Shown: positions 26,814 through 36,664, counted from the first letter of the stretch. The stretch: 64,000 nucleotides of DNA from Litorivita pollutaquae (GCF_003205515.1 NZ_KZ826481.1:290660-354659), one strand, 5' to 3'. Translations and numbers: made by a program. The notes: generated by a model from the sequence alone, not told the origin.

Positions 26814-27830
26814 TCACAGGTCGGCGCCAAACCCGTGACAGGCGCGCCAAAGCGCAATGGCCGAAGCGGTCTCGCGCACATCATGCACCCGCAACATCTG
26901 CACCCCCTGCGCCAATCCGGCCAATCCCGCTGCGATTGAGCCCGGGGCGCGATCTTTGGGAGCGGGCGCAGCGCCGAGATGGCCAATAAACCCTTTGCGC
27001 GACACCCCCAAAAGCAAGGCACAGCCAATGCCATGAAACAGGGAAACATGCTCTATCAGCCGAAGGTTATGTGGTACTGACTTGCCAAATCCGATGCCCG
27101 GATCAATGAGAATGCGCGCCCGTGCAATGCCGGCCGCCTCGGCCTGCTCAACCGCCTTTTCCAGCGCATCATAAACATCGAGCAACACATCATCATAGTG
27201 CGGATCCTCTTGCATGGTCTCCGGCGTTCCCTGCGCATGCATCAAGCAAACCGGCGCACCAAGCGCTGCGCAAGTGGACTGCATGTCCGCGTCGAAGGCA
27301 AAGGCAGACACATCGTTGATCAAACCCGCGCCCGCCGCATGTGCGGCGCGGGCCACGGCGGATTTGCGCGTGTCGATAGAGATTGCGACATTGCTCTGCT
27401 CCCGCAGCGCCGCGATCACAGGCACGGTGCGGCTAATTTCCTCGGTTTCCGGCACCAGAACCGCGCCGGGCCGCGTGGATTCGCCCCCCACGTCGATGAT
27501 ATCCGCGCCGGCGTCGATCATCGCGCGGGCCGCCGCCACCGCAGCGCCGGGATCGCAATGGTCGCCGCCGTCGGAAAAGCTGTCCGGAGTGGTGTTTAAA
27601 ATGCCCATGATCGCGGGCCGGTCCATCGCCACCCCCGCAAGCGGTGTGCGCGGCGCCGTCAGGCGGGTGCATAAATCCGCAGGAATGGCGGCGGCAGGGA
27701 CCACTTTGGCGGGGCCGCCGCGCATGAAACGGATCGCATGGGTGAACCAAAGCGGCCCCCCCGCCAGCGGCAAGGCATCATCAGGGCGCGGCGTCGCGCT
27801 TTGCACAAGGGGACGGAAATACGCGCGCAT
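26814..27830 (-). CDS. folP: Dihydropteroate synthase
   Basis: FolP joins p-aminobenzoate to the dihydropterin pyrophosphate in folate synthesis and is the sulfonamide target. The catalytic barrel has IMGILNTTPDSFSDGG, DVGGESTRPGA, ISIDTRKSAVARAAHAAGAG and DPGIGFGKSVPHNLRL. From the ATG at 27830 the protein is 338 residues, with about 65 extra N-terminal residues compared with the E. coli enzyme. The longer frame to 27932 is rejected because it overlaps the folB coding end. It follows the folB-like gene by only four bases and precedes glmM, so folB-folP-glmM form one unit. Confidence 0.95.
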   Translation of the reverse strand: MRAYFRPLVQSATPRPDDALPLAGGPLWFTHAIRFMRGGPAKVVPAAAIPADLCTRLTAPRTPLAGVAMDRPAIMGILNTTPDSFSDGGDHCDPGAAVAAARAMIDAGADIIDVGGESTRPGAVLVPETEEISRTVPVIAALREQSNVAISIDTRKSAVARAAHAAGAGLINDVSAFAFDADMQSTCAALGAPVCLMHAQGTPETMQEDPHYDDVLLDVYDALEKAVEQAEAAGIARARILIDPGIGFGKSVPHNLRLIEHVSLFHGIGCALLLGVSRKGFIGHLGAAPAPKDRAPGSIAAGLAGLAQGVQMLRVHDVRETASAIALWRACHGFGADL

Positions 27831-27834
27831 CGGA

Positions 27835-28800
27835 TCAAATATCCGCGTGATCGGCAGGCATATGGCGCAGCGGCAAAAGCCCATCGCCAAAGGCGCTGCC
27901 GGTTGATCCGGCGATATCGCCTCTTTGCGCACCGATGACCAAAATATCGGTCGCGGTCATCTGCATTCCGAGCCAGAGGACAAGCCGTAAAGGATCACCG
28001 GTGCCCAAATCGTTCAACGGGTTCTGCGGCGCGTCCAACAACATTTTTGACGGGGCCCAAACACAAATCTGTTCATGTTTCATCGCCCAATCAAGCTCGG
28101 TCCGGGTCGCAGTGACCACACAGCGCCGATCCCGCGCGGCCAGGGTCCACGCATTCTGTTCCATCGCCAGCAGGTCAATCCGGCGCTGTGCCAGCGGGTT
28201 TGTGGCCCTCGGCACGGCGGCATCATGCGGCCCCACGCAAAGGATCACCGGCTCGGCGCGGGCCTCCAATTGATCAAGCCAGTGGATAAGATGCGGGCTG
28301 CCAATCGCTTCATTGCTCAAAAACACCAGATGCGGGCGTGGTTGCGGGCTGAGTGCGACCGCGTCCGAACGTTCATCCGCCGAGCGCACGATCTCGACAC
28401 CCAACGCACCAGGACCACGATCAAGTTTCTCGATCCGCACGAAGACCCGCTCGGCCTGCGGTTCGGACAAAATGCGATCCGCAATACGTTCAGCCAGCGT
28501 TTCCAACAGGTTGACCCGTTCGGCCGCCAATTCGAAGGCAATCGCCTCGGTGACCTTGTCATACGACAGAATGCGATCCACGTCATCTTCGACCGGCGCC
28601 GCAAGAGCGCGCACTTCGACCACCACGTTAAAACAAATCCTCTGCGTGGTGCCACGTTCAGCTTGAAAGGCGCCTATTTCGACCTCAACCACATGGTCGC
28701 GCAAGGAAATACGATCCAAGGGGGCAGTCCGGGTGGCATGTTCGGTGGCGCGGGCACGGGCCGAAGGGTGCTCAAAAGCGAGGTGAATATCGTGGCTCAT
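27835..28800 (-). CDS. folB: Dihydroneopterin aldolase FolB with C-terminal kinase-like extension
   Basis: Residues about 28-142 are a FolB domain: GAFQAERGTTQRI (family Glu), SYDKVTEAI, NLLETLAERIADRIL and the lysine-bearing RIEKLDRGPGALGVEIVR segment. FolB cleaves dihydroneopterin to glycolaldehyde and hydroxymethyl-dihydropterin. The ordinary enzyme is about 120 residues; this protein has 321. The extra C-terminal part (about 156-290) contains RRIDLLAMEQNAWTLAA and VWAPSKMLLDAPQ followed by GTGDPLRLVLWLGMQMTATD, which recalls the amino-acid-kinase-fold proteins of the COG2054 (MfnE-like) type, apparently degenerate. The gene abuts folP, so the pair acts in folate synthesis. The extension's function is unknown. 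Confidence 0.88.
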   Translation of the reverse strand: MSHDIHLAFEHPSARARATEHATRTAPLDRISLRDHVVEVEIGAFQAERGTTQRICFNVVVEVRALAAPVEDDVDRILSYDKVTEAIAFELAAERVNLLETLAERIADRILSEPQAERVFVRIEKLDRGPGALGVEIVRSADERSDAVALSPQPRPHLVFLSNEAIGSPHLIHWLDQLEARAEPVILCVGPHDAAVPRATNPLAQRRIDLLAMEQNAWTLAARDRRCVVTATRTELDWAMKHEQICVWAPSKMLLDAPQNPLNDLGTGDPLRLVLWLGMQMTATDILVIGAQRGDIAGSTGSAFGDGLLPLRHMPADHADI

Positions 28801-29048
28801 CAGGTGGTTTCTCGCGCATCAGAAGCGATCAGACCGCACCCCATGAGAGGCGCACCGGATCCAAGGAGGTTTATAGCAGGCGCACCAACGCTCTACCAGA
28901 AGCGGGCGACATTCGAAGACCCGCAAGCGACCCATCGCTCGGACGCAAATTGCACAGGGGTTCAGCCGAAACAACATAGAGCATAAGCCGCCTGCCCTGT
29001 ATCGCGGCGACACAGGTCATCACTCAAAAGGCCTCAGCGCCTCCGCGA

Positions 29049-29720
29049 TCAGTTCTGCGACAACCGCGTCGGTTGACGGTAGAAATGATGCACGCCAATT
29101 GTAGCGGTGCGCGGGAACGTGCGGGCCCATTTCGGGCGCACGGCTTTGGTGTGATAATGGGTTGCACCATCGGTCAATTCGCGCGGCGCGCCCTCGACCA
29201 TGAATTTGGCAATCTTACCGACCCGCTCAAAGGCGCGCGGCTCCGCGATCACCTCTTTTTTGCCATCGCAAGTATAGGTGAATTGGCAGGCATATTTGCG
29301 CCCTGTCCCTTGGTTGATCACGGCGCACACCGTGTCGGGGTAGCGGCTGTTCTCCACGCGATTAAGGATCACCTCGGCCACCGCGAATTGCCCCTTTACG
29401 CTTTCGCCGCGCGCCTCAAAATAGAGTGCCTCGGCCAAGCAACGCCATTGCGCCCCGCCCTGCACACGCGGTTGACGGGCCAACCATTCGCGCGAATATT
29501 TGATCTGCGTGCCCGGACGTTCAAGAAGCCCCTGAATCGCGCCATCACTCAGCGCCCCGAGGCCGCGACGTTCTTGCGTCAGGAACTTATCCACCGGAGT
29601 ATCGGCCCGCACAGGGGCCGGATCGATCCCCAGCGCGAAAATTGCCGCGAGGGTCGATATAAAGCATGCGTTCAGCAAAATGGAGCGGGCGGCCGAAACG
29701 GCCGGGGCAAATACGATCAT
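29049..29720 (-). CDS. Exported cell-wall hydrolase (SleB-like, Hydrolase_2)
   Basis: This is a 223-residue exported protein of the Hydrolase_2/SleB type, which cuts peptidoglycan glycan strands. The hydrophobic N-terminus (ILLNACFISTLAAIFALGID) is a signal peptide or anchor. The catalytic domain starts at about residue 92 with RCLAEALYFEARGESVKGQF, including the catalytic Glu in FEARGE. It goes on with EVILNRVENSRYPDTVC, YACQFTYTCDGKK and DGATHYHTKAVRPKWAR. Two cysteine pairs suggest periplasmic disulfides. The gene stands alone on the minus strand, 176 bases downstream of the PPDK-like gene and well separated from folB by about 250 bases in which I see no gene or clear terminator. Confidence 0.88.
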   Translation of the reverse strand: MIVFAPAVSAARSILLNACFISTLAAIFALGIDPAPVRADTPVDKFLTQERRGLGALSDGAIQGLLERPGTQIKYSREWLARQPRVQGGAQWRCLAEALYFEARGESVKGQFAVAEVILNRVENSRYPDTVCAVINQGTGRKYACQFTYTCDGKKEVIAEPRAFERVGKIAKFMVEGAPRELTDGATHYHTKAVRPKWARTFPRTATIGVHHFYRQPTRLSQN

Positions 29721-29896
29721 AGATCAAAGACTTTCTTTTCGTTGGCTCGACCTCGGATCGTCACCCTGTCTCTTTTGCCACCCAATCTTCAAGATTGATT
29801 AACCTTCGGACAGTTGCGCTCCTCCTACAGAAAACGGCACAAAAGGTCCAGACGTTCGGATATTGCCCTCACGCCGCGCATAATTTTGCCGATTGC

Positions 29897-32596
29897 CTAG
29901 GAGTAATATTGCGCCGGAACCGCAGCATATGGACGGTTAGACCCGGCAATCCACCCGATTTTGTCGGCCACCGCAAGCTGTGCCGCAGCAAGCCGCGCGA
30001 CCGGCACACGGAAGGGTGAGCAGGAAACATAATCAAATCCGGCCGCACGGCAAAAGGCGATTGATTCGGGGCTGCCGCCATGTTCGCCGCAAATCGACAC
30101 GGTCAAATCCGGGCGCGCCGCACGGCCGCGCTCCGCCCCGATGGTAAGCAATTCACCCACTCCGTCAGTGTCGAGCGTATGAAAGGGATCTTCGGGGTAA
30201 ACGCCCAAATTTACATATTTCGACATGAAGCGCCCCGCATCATCGCGGCTCAACCCATAGGTCATTTGCGTCAGATCATTGGTGCCAAAGCTCAGGAAGG
30301 CCGAATGTTGCGCAATCTCGCCGGCGCGCAATGCAGCCCGCGGCGTTTCAACCATGACGCCAAGGCGATAGGTGAAATTGCGACCGGTTTCGACGCGCAC
30401 GGCGGCGGCCACCGCATCGATACGGGTTTTCACAAGCTCGACCTCGCGTTTCGCCGACACCAACGGGATCATGATTTCCGGCACCACGGCGGCCCCGTCG
30501 CGGCTGGCTTCGACGGTGGCTTCGAATATCGCGCGGGCCTGCATGTCATAGATTTCGGGCACGGTGATCCCCAAACGCACGCCGCGCATCCCCAGCATCG
30601 GATTATACTCTGACAGAGCCTCGACACGGCGGGTCACATCCGACAACGGCAGATCCAGCGCCTCGGCCAATTCGCGGTGCCCTGCACGGTCATGGGGAAG
30701 AAATTCATGCAGCGGCGGATCAAAAAGCCGGATACAGACCGGCTGCCCCTGCATGATACGGAACAATTCCGCGAAATCGGCGCGTTGCATCGGCAACAAC
30801 CGGTCGATCGCGGCGCGGCGGTCCTGTGGTTCATCGGCAAAAATCATTTCGCGCATCACGGTCAGGCGATCCGCCTCGAAAAACATATGCTCGGTGCGGC
30901 ACAACCCGATGCCTTGGGCGGCAAAATTGCGGGCGGTTTGCGCATCGGCAGGCGTGTCGGCATTGGCGCGAATGCCGATATCGCACATGTCATCCGCCCA
31001 GCTCATCAAGGTTTGGAACGCCTCATCCAACGAGGCCTCCATCAAATCGGGAGCACCGGCGAGCACCTCGCCATTGGTGCCATCGATGGTCAAAACATCG
31101 CCCTCACGGAACACCCGCCCGTCGGCGGCAGTGAGGGTGTTTTGCCGTGTTTGAAACCGCAGGTCCGACACACCAACCACACAAGGCAACCCCATACCGC
31201 GCCCGATCACCGCCGCATGCGAGGTCATCCCGCCACGTTCGGTCAGCACACCGACAGCAGCATGCATCCCGCGAATATCCTCGGGAGAGGTCTCACGGCG
31301 CACGAGGATACAAGGCTCGTTGCGGGCGGCGGCGGCTTGGGCTTCGGCGGCGGAAAACACCAAAATACCCGTGGCGGCGCCGGGGCTGGCGGCGATGCCT
31401 TTGGCAATACAATCGCGCGGCGCGTCGGGGTCGACCTGCCGGTGCAAAAGTTCATTCAACGCCCGGGGTTCGATCCTGAGCAACGCCTCTTCATGCGGGA
31501 TGATCCCATCTTCGGCAAGGCTCACAGCAATGCGCACGGCCGCCCGCCCCGACCGCGCAACCCGCACCCCGTCAAGGATATGCACGCGCCCGTTCACCAA
31601 TGTAAATTCCGCCTGCATTTCGGCGCGCAGCCGTTTGCGCATCAATTGCGTATGGGCGATCAATTCATCAAAGGCTTCGGGCGCAAGTTCCTGCAACGAC
31701 GGGCCACGCGGATCGTCTTCGAGAAAAATCGCCTCTGCACCTTGCTGCAAGGCATCGCGCCCCTGACTTTGACGCAAATACCGGCCGGTGATTTGCGGAT
31801 GGCCGCTATGTGAATTGACCAATTGGATCACGCCCGATCCGCATTCCCCCTGCCCTAGACCGAGCGCCAGCTCCTGCACCACAAGGCCCAACCCGGCATC
31901 AACCGGCGCGCCTTTGGCCTCGCGCAAAATCCGCGCCGTGGTGCCCTCCCACGCCCGCGCCATGGACCGGAGCACACCGGCCAATTGCACGGCAGGATCT
32001 TGTGGAAAGGGCTCTTCCATCTCGTCCTCAAAGGCGCGCAGCATCGCCTGCAATCCGGCTTCTCCGGTCTCTTCGATTTCCTCGAATTCATCGGGGTCAA
32101 GCCGCGCCACATCGACCGCATAGGATTGAATAAACCGGCGATAGAGCCCGCAAGCCGCCTCTGTGCCGATCCGCGCGCTCAGCTCTGCATAACGCGCATC
32201 ATTCAGGCCAATATTCAAAATCGCCCCCGGACCGCCCCAATCGGCCCCCTCGGACGAGGGCCGCACGCACAAAAGCGGCGCCTCACCAAAGGGTTCAAGC
32301 AACCTCTTCATATCGGGCATCTTGCCGGCGGCAATCCGGTGGACCTCGGCGAAGGACAAGGCCACGGTGCGCGGCACCGGCATATCGAGCCGCACCAGAC
32401 GTTGCAGGCATTTGGCCCGCCCGCCATGGGTCATCGGCGACATCGGCGCCCTCGGTGTGATCAAGGTCACATCCGGATCTCGCGCCAAGGGATGCGTATC
32501 GAGTGCAGCAAAACGCTCCGCACGATCCTGCGGTGTTTCAACGGCCTTATCGGCGGGGGCGATCTTTGGGTCTTGCTGCACTGCGGCACCTTTCAT
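29897..32596 (-). CDS. ppdK: Pyruvate, phosphate dikinase-like protein with divergent ATP-binding half
   Basis: PPDK interconverts pyruvate, ATP and phosphate with PEP, AMP and pyrophosphate. This 899-residue protein keeps the swivelling phosphohistidine domain (TERGGMTSHAAVIGRGMGL, His460) and the PEP/pyruvate barrel (GIGLCRTEHMFFEADRL, GVMVETPRAAL, FGTNDLTQMTYGLSRDD, and catalytic Cys836 in SICGEHGGSP). The N-terminal ATP-grasp half is clearly altered: the usual phosphate-site SGARxSMPGMMDT stretch is VRPSSEGADWGGPGAILNIG, the usual GEFLxNAQGEDVV is GRYLRQSQGRDAL, and the closing LQTR is LDGV. It may use another phosphate donor or be regulatory. It lies 57 bases downstream of glyS on the same strand. 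Confidence 0.85.
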   Translation of the reverse strand: MKGAAVQQDPKIAPADKAVETPQDRAERFAALDTHPLARDPDVTLITPRAPMSPMTHGGRAKCLQRLVRLDMPVPRTVALSFAEVHRIAAGKMPDMKRLLEPFGEAPLLCVRPSSEGADWGGPGAILNIGLNDARYAELSARIGTEAACGLYRRFIQSYAVDVARLDPDEFEEIEETGEAGLQAMLRAFEDEMEEPFPQDPAVQLAGVLRSMARAWEGTTARILREAKGAPVDAGLGLVVQELALGLGQGECGSGVIQLVNSHSGHPQITGRYLRQSQGRDALQQGAEAIFLEDDPRGPSLQELAPEAFDELIAHTQLMRKRLRAEMQAEFTLVNGRVHILDGVRVARSGRAAVRIAVSLAEDGIIPHEEALLRIEPRALNELLHRQVDPDAPRDCIAKGIAASPGAATGILVFSAAEAQAAAARNEPCILVRRETSPEDIRGMHAAVGVLTERGGMTSHAAVIGRGMGLPCVVGVSDLRFQTRQNTLTAADGRVFREGDVLTIDGTNGEVLAGAPDLMEASLDEAFQTLMSWADDMCDIGIRANADTPADAQTARNFAAQGIGLCRTEHMFFEADRLTVMREMIFADEPQDRRAAIDRLLPMQRADFAELFRIMQGQPVCIRLFDPPLHEFLPHDRAGHRELAEALDLPLSDVTRRVEALSEYNPMLGMRGVRLGITVPEIYDMQARAIFEATVEASRDGAAVVPEIMIPLVSAKREVELVKTRIDAVAAAVRVETGRNFTYRLGVMVETPRAALRAGEIAQHSAFLSFGTNDLTQMTYGLSRDDAGRFMSKYVNLGVYPEDPFHTLDTDGVGELLTIGAERGRAARPDLTVSICGEHGGSPESIAFCRAAGFDYVSCSPFRVPVARLAAAQLAVADKIGWIAGSNRPYAAVPAQYYS

Positions 32597-32653
32597 CTTG
32601 CCGTCACACTACGCCCCTCGGGGCGCAGCACGCAAGCGGCAACAGGCACCACA

Positions 32654-34906
32654 TCACCCTTCGATACGTGTGAGATCCGCCACCGACAGGCAGATGGTGC
32701 GAATGCGGCTCAACAGGTTCAGCCGGTTGCGCCGTATCACCTCGTTGTCGGTATTGACCTGCACCGCCTCGAAAAATCCATCGATCGGACCACGCAGCGC
32801 CGCCATGCCTTGCATCGCGGATGCAAAATCTTCGGCCTCGATGGCAGCAGAAATCGACGCCCCCGCCGTGTCGAGCGCTGCAAAGAGATCGCGCTCGGCC
32901 TCGGTTTCGGCAAATTTCACATCCGCCCCGTATTCATAGCTGACGCCGTCTTTGTCTTCGGCTTGGGTGAGAATGTTGTTGGCGCGCTTGAAGCCCTGCA
33001 ACAGGTTCGCCCCATCATCGGTGGCCAAAACGTCGGACAAGGCACCGGCGCGTTTGACCAAAAGCGTCAAATCGTCGTTGCCGGGCATGGCAATGCAAGC
33101 GTCAATCACATCATGGCGCAGGCCCTGATCGCGCAAATAGACCTTCAGCCGGTCGTGGAAAAACGCCAAAAGATCCGCCGACAGATCCGGCATCCGGTTG
33201 CCAAGATCCCCCAAGAGCGATCCTTTGCCAGTGTCCGGCGCATCGTTCTTGCCATCGAGTTTTGCGATCACCGTGCGGAAGGCCGCACCAAAAACGCCGT
33301 GATCGGCAATCGCCTCGAGAACATCCTCAAGCGCCGCCATCTCGGCGCCATCGGCGCCGTCACGGCTAAGGTTGATCTTGTGCTTCATCAACTGGCTGTC
33401 GATGAAGTGATCCAGGTTCAGGCGCAAATCGCCGGTCAGAATGATGCGAATGACGCCAAGCGCGGCGCGGCGCAACGCATAGGGGTCTTTTGATCCGGTG
33501 GGTTTCTCGTCGATCGCCCAAAAGCCGGTCAATGTGTCCAGTTTATCGGCCAAAGCTACGGTGCGCGCGACCGCGCCCTCCGGCACATCGTCCGAAGGAC
33601 CAAGGGGCGAATAATGCTGTTCGCAGGCCTGCGCAACCTCATCGGGCAATCCGGCGGCGGCGGCATAATACCGCCCCATAAGCCCTTGAAGTTCTGGAAA
33701 TTCATAAACCATTTCCGAGCTGAGGTCGGCCTTGGCAACCTCGGCGGCTTGCATCGCCAGATCCGTGTCGGCGCCAACAGAAGGTGCCAATTCGCCGGAC
33801 AGGGATTTGATCCGTGCGATACGGTCCGCTTGGCTGCCCAATTGGTTTTGGAAGGTCACATTGGACAATTGTTCGGTCCATGTCTGCATACCCGTCCGCG
33901 CCACGCGCAGATCATTTTCCCAAAAGAATTTCGCATCCGACAGGCGCGCGAACAAAACCTTCTGGTTGCCCGCCAGAACCGTCGCACCATTGTCCGCCGT
34001 TTCGCGGTTGGCGACGGTGATAAACCGCTCGATCCGGCCGGTCTTGGGGTTTTTCACCGAGAAGAATTTTTGGTGCTCTTTCATCGAGGTGCGCAACACC
34101 TCAGGCGGCAGATCCAGAAAATCCTCGGCGATCTCGCCCATCAAGACCACCGGCCATTCGACCAATCCGGCAACCTCGGCCAAAAGCCCTTTATCTTCCA
34201 CCACTTCAAGACCATTGGCAAAGGCTTGATTGGTCGCATCATGCCAAATATGTTCGGCACGCTCTTTGGCGTCCAACATCACATAGGCGCGTTTGAGCCG
34301 CGCGGCATAATCCTCAAAGGACGTGACGGTAAAGCGGCCCCTGGACATGAAACGATGCCCTTCGGTGGTGTTGCCAGCTTTGATCCCGTCGATCTCCATC
34401 GGCACCACTTCGCTGCCTGCCTCATCCGTTAAAATACATAGGATCGAATGCAAGGGACGCACCCATTTCAGGCTACCGGCCCCCCAACGCATGGATTTCG
34501 GCCAAGGAAAATTGCGGATCGTGTCTTCAAGAACCCCGGCGATGATCTCTGCGGCAGGGCGGCCCTTTTTGGCGATCACGGCATAGAAGACCTTGCCTTT
34601 TTTCTCGTCGCGTTCTTCCAGATCCTCACGTGAGACACCTGCACCGCGCAAGAACCCTTCGATGGCTTTTTGTGGCGCATCAATGCGCGGGCCTTTGCGT
34701 TCTTCGCGGGTGTCGGGGCTTTGTGCAAGCAGGCCCTCGATCGCCAATGTCAAACGGCGCGGCGTCGAAAATGCCGCCGCATGCGCATAGGTCAATCCGG
34801 CCTCGACCAAACCGTCGGTGACCTTTTTGCGCAGATCCTCGGCGGCACGGGCTTGCATACGTGCGGGGATTTCTTCGGAGAAAAGTTCAATCAGAAGATC
34901 AGGCAT
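32654..34906 (-). CDS. glyS: Glycine--tRNA ligase beta subunit
   Basis: This is the beta chain of the bacterial heterotetrameric glycyl-tRNA synthetase, which together with GlyQ charges tRNA-Gly. The 750-residue protein has the family start MPDLLIELFSEEIPARMQAR, and segments such as RRLTLAIEGLLAQSPDTREE, ISLVxEWPVVLMGxF-like LAEVAGLVEWPVVLMGEIAE, and the terminal HD/anticodon-like region ending NRLNLLSRIRTICLSVADLT. Its start shares one base with the stop of the small gene upstream (TAATG), so translation is coupled. It is the third member of the glyQ-small gene-glyS unit. Confidence 0.96.
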   Translation of the reverse strand: MPDLLIELFSEEIPARMQARAAEDLRKKVTDGLVEAGLTYAHAAAFSTPRRLTLAIEGLLAQSPDTREERKGPRIDAPQKAIEGFLRGAGVSREDLEERDEKKGKVFYAVIAKKGRPAAEIIAGVLEDTIRNFPWPKSMRWGAGSLKWVRPLHSILCILTDEAGSEVVPMEIDGIKAGNTTEGHRFMSRGRFTVTSFEDYAARLKRAYVMLDAKERAEHIWHDATNQAFANGLEVVEDKGLLAEVAGLVEWPVVLMGEIAEDFLDLPPEVLRTSMKEHQKFFSVKNPKTGRIERFITVANRETADNGATVLAGNQKVLFARLSDAKFFWENDLRVARTGMQTWTEQLSNVTFQNQLGSQADRIARIKSLSGELAPSVGADTDLAMQAAEVAKADLSSEMVYEFPELQGLMGRYYAAAAGLPDEVAQACEQHYSPLGPSDDVPEGAVARTVALADKLDTLTGFWAIDEKPTGSKDPYALRRAALGVIRIILTGDLRLNLDHFIDSQLMKHKINLSRDGADGAEMAALEDVLEAIADHGVFGAAFRTVIAKLDGKNDAPDTGKGSLLGDLGNRMPDLSADLLAFFHDRLKVYLRDQGLRHDVIDACIAMPGNDDLTLLVKRAGALSDVLATDDGANLLQGFKRANNILTQAEDKDGVSYEYGADVKFAETEAERDLFAALDTAGASISAAIEAEDFASAMQGMAALRGPIDGFFEAVQVNTDNEVIRRNRLNLLSRIRTICLSVADLTRIEG

Positions 34907-35433
34907 TATTTATAGCTTTCCGGAACAGGAGGGCAATCGTCGGGTGCGGCTTTGCCGTTGAACACCGCTTCGCCGCAATGGTTGATCTGTTGCCAGACAT
35001 AGCCGCGGCCATCGGGCAGCACGGCAACCACGCGGTCGATGCCATAGTGGATATTTTCGGTGCCAAGAAAAGCGACCGCGTCGCCGTCCTCGATGGATTT
35101 TCCGATCTCGTCGGCATCAAAGCAATCGAACCACGGCGGCGCGATGTTCGGCTCGGCGCTCTCGTAAATCTCGTAGGTTTCGGTGAGCATGGCCTGGCTT
35201 AACCCGGTGGTGAAGCAGGCGCGATACCGGATCGGCGAGCTGTCACTATCGATGGCTTGGAACCCCTCGTAGAGGATCGGTTCGGCCACGCCGGTCGCAA
35301 CAGAGGTCATCACCACGTCTTCGCTGCCATTGGCGGCGACCTCGTCGTAGTAATGATAGACCTGAAGATAATAAACGGCGGCGCCGGCGGCGAGTGCTGA
35401 AATCACGATAAGACCTGCGAGAAATTTTCCCAT
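34906..35433 (-). CDS. Small membrane-anchored protein between glyQ and glyS
   Basis: This is a 175-residue protein with one N-terminal helix (MGKFLAGLIVISALAAGAAV followed by YYL) and a soluble rest that should face the periplasm. It contains SSPIRYRACFTTGLSQAMLT, PPWFDCFDADEIGKSIEDGD and GYVWQQINHCGEAVFNGKAA, with four cysteines that could pair. I believe it belongs to a Rhodobacterales-specific DUF family that sits at this place, but I cannot name a function. The ATG at 35433 lies one base after the glyQ stop and its stop overlaps the glyS start by one base, so all three are translated as a block. Confidence 0.8.
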   Translation of the reverse strand: MGKFLAGLIVISALAAGAAVYYLQVYHYYDEVAANGSEDVVMTSVATGVAEPILYEGFQAIDSDSSPIRYRACFTTGLSQAMLTETYEIYESAEPNIAPPWFDCFDADEIGKSIEDGDAVAFLGTENIHYGIDRVVAVLPDGRGYVWQQINHCGEAVFNGKAAPDDCPPVPESYK

Positions 35434-35434
35434 G

Positions 35435-36376
35435 TTATGCGCCCTGCTTTGCGGTGAAGCCGCCCGCGTCGGTTTGCACGAAGGCATCGGCGCAGGCTTT
35501 GGCCAATGTGCGCACGCGGCCGATGTAACCTTGGCGTTCAGTGACGGAAATCACGCCGCGCGCATCCAGAAGGTTAAAAATGTGGCTGGCTTTGATACAT
35601 TGATCATAGGCCGGATGCGCCATGATGATGCGTTTACCGGTCTTGGGATCCTCGGCGGGCTGCTCCAGAATGGATTGGCACTCGGCTTCGGCCTCTTCGA
35701 AGTGGCGCAACAAAACATCGGTATTGGCCACGTCGAAATTCCAACGGCTGTATTCGCCTTCGGTTTGGCGGAACACATCCCCGTATGTCAAAGGCGTGGG
35801 CGATTGCGGATCGTTGTAGGGCATGTCCATCACATGATCGACGCCCAAAACATACATCGCAAGGCGCTCTAACCCATAGGTCAATTCGCCCGACACCGGA
35901 TGGCAATCATGGCCGCCGACCTGTTGGAAATAGGTGAATTGCGACACTTCCATCCCGTCGCACCAGACCTCCCATCCAAGGCCCCAAGCGCCCAAAGTCG
36001 GGCTTTCCCAATCGTCCTCGACAAAGCGGATGTCGTGCAGATCCATGTCGATGCCGATGGCTTCAAGGCTGCCCAAGTAGAGGGCTTGCAAATCCGGCGG
36101 GCTTGGTTTGATGACGACTTGATATTGATAGTAATGCTGCATCCGGTTGGGATTTTCGCCGTAACGCCCATCGGTCGGGCGGCGCGAAGGTTGCACATAG
36201 GCGGCGGCCCAAGGACGCGAGCCAAGGCTGCGCAATGTGGTGGCCGGGTGGAAGGTGCCCGCCCCCACTTCCATGTCATAAGGTTGCATCACCGCACATC
36301 CGCGCGCCGCCCAATAGGATTGCAAACGCAGGATAATCTCTTGAAAACTGCGGGGTTTATCGGTGCTGGTTGCCAT
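35435..36376 (-). CDS. glyQ: Glycine--tRNA ligase alpha subunit
   Basis: This is the catalytic class II alpha chain of glycyl-tRNA synthetase, 313 residues. Class II motifs and family blocks are visible: the start [20 protein letters not shown], then [60 protein letters not shown] and [18 protein letters not shown]. The ATG at 36376 is chosen over the long frame to 36460, which adds a Pro/Arg-rich tail foreign to the family. It opens a three-gene unit with the small membrane protein and glyS. Its 288-base upstream gap also holds the divergent promoter of the pseudoprotease gene. Confidence 0.97.
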   Translation of the reverse strand: MATSTDKPRSFQEIILRLQSYWAARGCAVMQPYDMEVGAGTFHPATTLRSLGSRPWAAAYVQPSRRPTDGRYGENPNRMQHYYQYQVVIKPSPPDLQALYLGSLEAIGIDMDLHDIRFVEDDWESPTLGAWGLGWEVWCDGMEVSQFTYFQQVGGHDCHPVSGELTYGLERLAMYVLGVDHVMDMPYNDPQSPTPLTYGDVFRQTEGEYSRWNFDVANTDVLLRHFEEAEAECQSILEQPAEDPKTGKRIIMAHPAYDQCIKASHIFNLLDARGVISVTERQGYIGRVRTLAKACADAFVQTDAGGFTAKQGA

Positions 36377-36664
36377 AGGTATCGGTCCCTGCTTCTCATG
36401 ATCCACGGCCCGATCGCGGCGCGGAGGGGCATCTTGCGGGGGCAGGCACGCGCCGGTCATGGCATGCGGTCCTGCCGGTTATAACGGCGCTGGTTGGGGC
36501 ACGAACCGCAGGTCCGGTGCCCTTAAATCGCGCGCCATTCCTACGGCTCCCTCGCGGCGGGGTCAATTGCACGCTCACGCATTATTTGGATGCGCTTGGC
36601 GTCAAATTTGGTATGACACCCGCAGCGAGACCAAAAACACGATTGATAAGGGCGACAGGGCAAG

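Noticed and set aside
31985-33493. Long plus-strand ORF opposite ppdK and glyS
   Set aside because: It is a shadow of the real minus-strand genes in a GC-rich genome, with His/Arg/Gly-rich composition and no motifs.
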